This document shows positions 46,119 to 48,017 of a stretch of DNA of 48,017 nucleotides, one piece after another. The DNA lies in contig JBMSYN010000016.1 in assembly GCA_049426725.1 (NCBI GenBank), positions 1 through 48,017 of the forward strand. The letters run 5' to 3'. Under the pieces are notes generated by a model. The model had not been told where the DNA came from. It was given only the letters and a program-made list of their open reading frames with translations, and searched no databases. The stretch's first letter is position 1. Each line of letters starts with the position of its first letter. The stretch comes from UBA961 sp049426725 (GTDB taxonomy: Bacteria; Bacteroidota; Ignavibacteria; Kapaibacteriales; UBA961). The translations under genes were made by a program, and so were the position numbers.

Positions 46119-47891
46119 TCATTTCACGAGTATTGGAATCATGTAGGGTTTTTGTTCATTTGGAACTTGTGATATGCTCAAGCGAGTAATGTCCAAGGTG
46201 GTATTCTGATCTGACTGCTTTGTCAGAGTGAAATTCCAACCTGAGAATTCATTGTTTGCGAGTAGTTTTTGCAGAATCTGTTCAATTGTGTTTGCATTAT
46301 AGTCGGTAATGAATAATTCAACAGTTCGTAGATTTCCTTTGAAGGTATCAAGATGTGTCTTCAAATATTTCATAAACATTGATTCTTCTTTGCAATTCCA
46401 AATCGTTGGATTTGGCCCCGATAGTAAAGGTCCGGCTATATTTTCCCTGGCGGTTTTGACGACAATAATGATTGTGTCTGAAACTTTGCTTTGATCACTA
46501 TCCACTGCATTGACATGGATTTTGAGAGTATCTTCATCCGGGTACAAATGTTCGTAGGGTATAAATACAAACTCATCCGGAAGTTTGGTGCCGGATTTCA
46601 ATAGTCTGTTATTTGCAAAGAGTTCCCATGATGAATCCAATCCTGCCGGAGTGATTTCGACCCTTATCGTAAAACTCGGGGGTTCAGGATTATTGACTAG
46701 TTCAATATGTGGAAATGGCTCGAATAATTCAGGTCTATTTCCTGTTAGTAAAATCAATGAATCTGTTGATTGTTTATCAATGATAATCTGTTCGTCTTTT
46801 ACACCTTTTCTGAGCAATAATTCTCGTACTGTGTTAGTGAATGCATTATTGCTTAGAGTGATGGAAGCTTCGGAAATATCGGCCAATCGTTTGCCGAGGA
46901 TGCCAATCATGAATGCATCATGTTTTTGAAATTCTGACGGAAAGATGCAATTGCGGAATAAGTTTCTGTCTGCGACCTCTTTTATTTTCAGGTTGATTAC
47001 AGGTATATTATTTCTGTCATCATTTTTTGCTGTAATAATAAGATAAGAGGGTGTTTTATTTGCGATCGGTTTTTTCTTGAACCAATGAATATCCGATTGA
47101 TCATTGGAATCAGAACGATGTATTACAGCGATGGAATCATTGAGTAGCATGAAATCTGAATCATCCCATTTGCTATTCAGTTCGGATACTGGTCTGGGAT
47201 AAGTCCAGATGCCATCCTCGCGAACAGCTTTCTGTATGTCATAGCCACCTTTGCCACGGTTCATATTTGTAGAGAAGTATAATGTATCGGGATGAGGTAA
47301 GAACGGATTTTTTTCATCAAATTTTGTATTGATTATTTCGCCCAATGAAAATGGTCCCACCCATGAATCATCGGTTTTGTCTTTGCTGAAATACCAAATA
47401 TCTGTTCCACCAAAACCACCATCACGATTCGAAACGAAATACAATGTTTTTCCATCGGGTGACATGCAAGGTTGAGATGAATATTTTGATTTTTGGGATG
47501 TATCCAGTTGTTTTAGTACTCCGTCTTTATACTCATATAAACTGAGTACCGCTTGTTGATGCCCAATCGTTGGAGTTGAAAAATACAGTGCGGAATCATG
47601 CATGATTACATAGGGAATACTCAGTTCATTCAAGAAGTCGGGCTTCCATCGATAGGGAGTAATCGCTCCTTGTTGATTGAGAATGAATTGTTGTGGTTTT
47701 CCGCAAATTATACGAGTGACTAAAGTAGAATTTCCCAATCGGAGCAAATTCAATTCATCATGGGGGGAATTGAACAATGTTGATTCCATTGCTGTATAGG
47801 GTTCCCAAATATATTCTTGCCCGAACCCTGGAAAAGCAAGAAATGAGCTACACAACAAAAATGAAACTATCAAGATGATGGAAGTCTTCAT
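46119..47891 (-). CDS. PD40 beta-propeller envelope protein with divergent C-terminal region
   Basis: A 590-aa exported protein. The leader (MKTSIILIVSFLLCSS) ends near GFGQ. The N-terminal half (about 30-290) contains PD40/WD40-like blades, for example SPDGKTLYFVSNRDGGFGGTDIWYF and LYFSTNMNRGKGGYDI, which resemble the propeller of Bacteroidota OmpA-family/PorE proteins. A later stretch, ITLSNNAFTNTVRELLLRKGVKDEQIIID, looks like a diverged OmpA-type segment, and an Ig-like piece and another such segment (VELFITDYNANTIEQILQKLL) follow; the peptidoglycan-binding motif is not clear. The ATG at 47891 gives the right signal peptide. It precedes trmN6 with a three-base gap. Function unknown. Confidence 0.8.
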   Translation of the reverse strand: MKTSIILIVSFLLCSSFLAFPGFGQEYIWEPYTAMESTLFNSPHDELNLLRLGNSTLVTRIICGKPQQFILNQQGAITPYRWKPDFLNELSIPYVIMHDSALYFSTPTIGHQQAVLSLYEYKDGVLKQLDTSQKSKYSSQPCMSPDGKTLYFVSNRDGGFGGTDIWYFSKDKTDDSWVGPFSLGEIINTKFDEKNPFLPHPDTLYFSTNMNRGKGGYDIQKAVREDGIWTYPRPVSELNSKWDDSDFMLLNDSIAVIHRSDSNDQSDIHWFKKKPIANKTPSYLIITAKNDDRNNIPVINLKIKEVADRNLFRNCIFPSEFQKHDAFMIGILGKRLADISEASITLSNNAFTNTVRELLLRKGVKDEQIIIDKQSTDSLILLTGNRPELFEPFPHIELVNNPEPPSFTIRVEITPAGLDSSWELFANNRLLKSGTKLPDEFVFIPYEHLYPDEDTLKIHVNAVDSDQSKVSDTIIIVVKTARENIAGPLLSGPNPTIWNCKEESMFMKYLKTHLDTFKGNLRTVELFITDYNANTIEQILQKLLANNEFSGWNFTLTKQSDQNTTLDITRLSISQVPNEQKPYMIPILVK

Positions 47892-48017
47892 GTTTAATGG
47901 AATTAGAGTGGTTCCGCCTTGTTCGAAGATAAGAATTCGCAATCAAAGTGCATGAATTTTGAAAGAAACCCCCAAAAAGTATTTGGTGGTAACAGAAAAG
48001 AGTCGTAGGTTTGTATT

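Overview
The window is a 48 kb stretch of a low-GC genome. It looks like a member of the Bacteroidota/Ignavibacteriota/Kapabacteria (FCB) assemblage. The evidence: five large secreted proteins end in a type IX secretion (Por/T9SS type A) sorting domain; DUF3078, Omp28-like, M43 cytophagalysin-like, CRTAC1 (FG-GAP plus ASPIC/UnbV), YARHG and carboxypeptidase-regulatory/TonB-receptor proteins are present; many genes lack a clear Shine-Dalgarno; and at least one TAnnTTTG-type -7 box can be proposed. I cannot name the genus or species. No rRNA, tRNA, CRISPR array, transposase or integrase was recognised. No gap of 300 bp or more lacks a gene; the longest (13154-13434) holds a terminator, a promoter candidate and a leader.

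Left end (1-3045): a superfamily-1 helicase whose 5' end lies outside the window, overlapped by a small HEPN protein with an intact Rx4H motif. This is the best candidate for a poorly described (defence-type) system. 3064-13153: envelope genes, namely an M15 peptidase and a YARHG lipoprotein, a 1005-aa IgGFc-binding-like T9SS protein, divergent from an Omp85/BamA-like barrel, then a 1193-aa FG-GAP/ASPIC protein coupled to a small lipoprotein. 13435-17853: a 1472-aa adhesin-like T9SS protein (GEVED, CARDB-like, beta-helix, Ig domains) closed by a strong terminator.

17994-20730 (minus): a tight four-gene run MarR regulator - deoxyhypusine synthase-like enzyme - DUF3078 barrel - DUF721/DciA-like protein. 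20855-22797 (plus): an HMA-like/CDF cation transporter and a TPR protein. 22761-25205 (minus): a DNA-damage cassette AlkB - UmuD - UmuC.

25252-30726 (plus): an M43 metalloprotease, a Rieske [2Fe-2S] Tat-type lipoprotein, a TPR-adenylate cyclase starting on the base after the Rieske stop codon, and a paralogue of the Rieske protein whose metal-ligand pattern has become all-cysteine. 30779-31819 (minus): an M42 aminopeptidase. 31962-40212 (plus): a TonB-dependent receptor followed by a 1765-aa T9SS protein made of three tandem ~550-aa units. 40293-41743: an arsenic pair (ACR3 efflux plus thioredoxin-type ArsC) with no ArsR. 41809-45416: an Omp28-like T9SS protein with an overlapping alpha/beta hydrolase. 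45390-47891 (minus): a PD40 propeller protein and a TrmN6-like methyltransferase.

Most operons are tight (1-4 nt overlaps, or gaps of 0-15 nt), and two convergent gene pairs overlap at their 3' ends. All family assignments come from motifs read by eye in the translations; no database search was possible.
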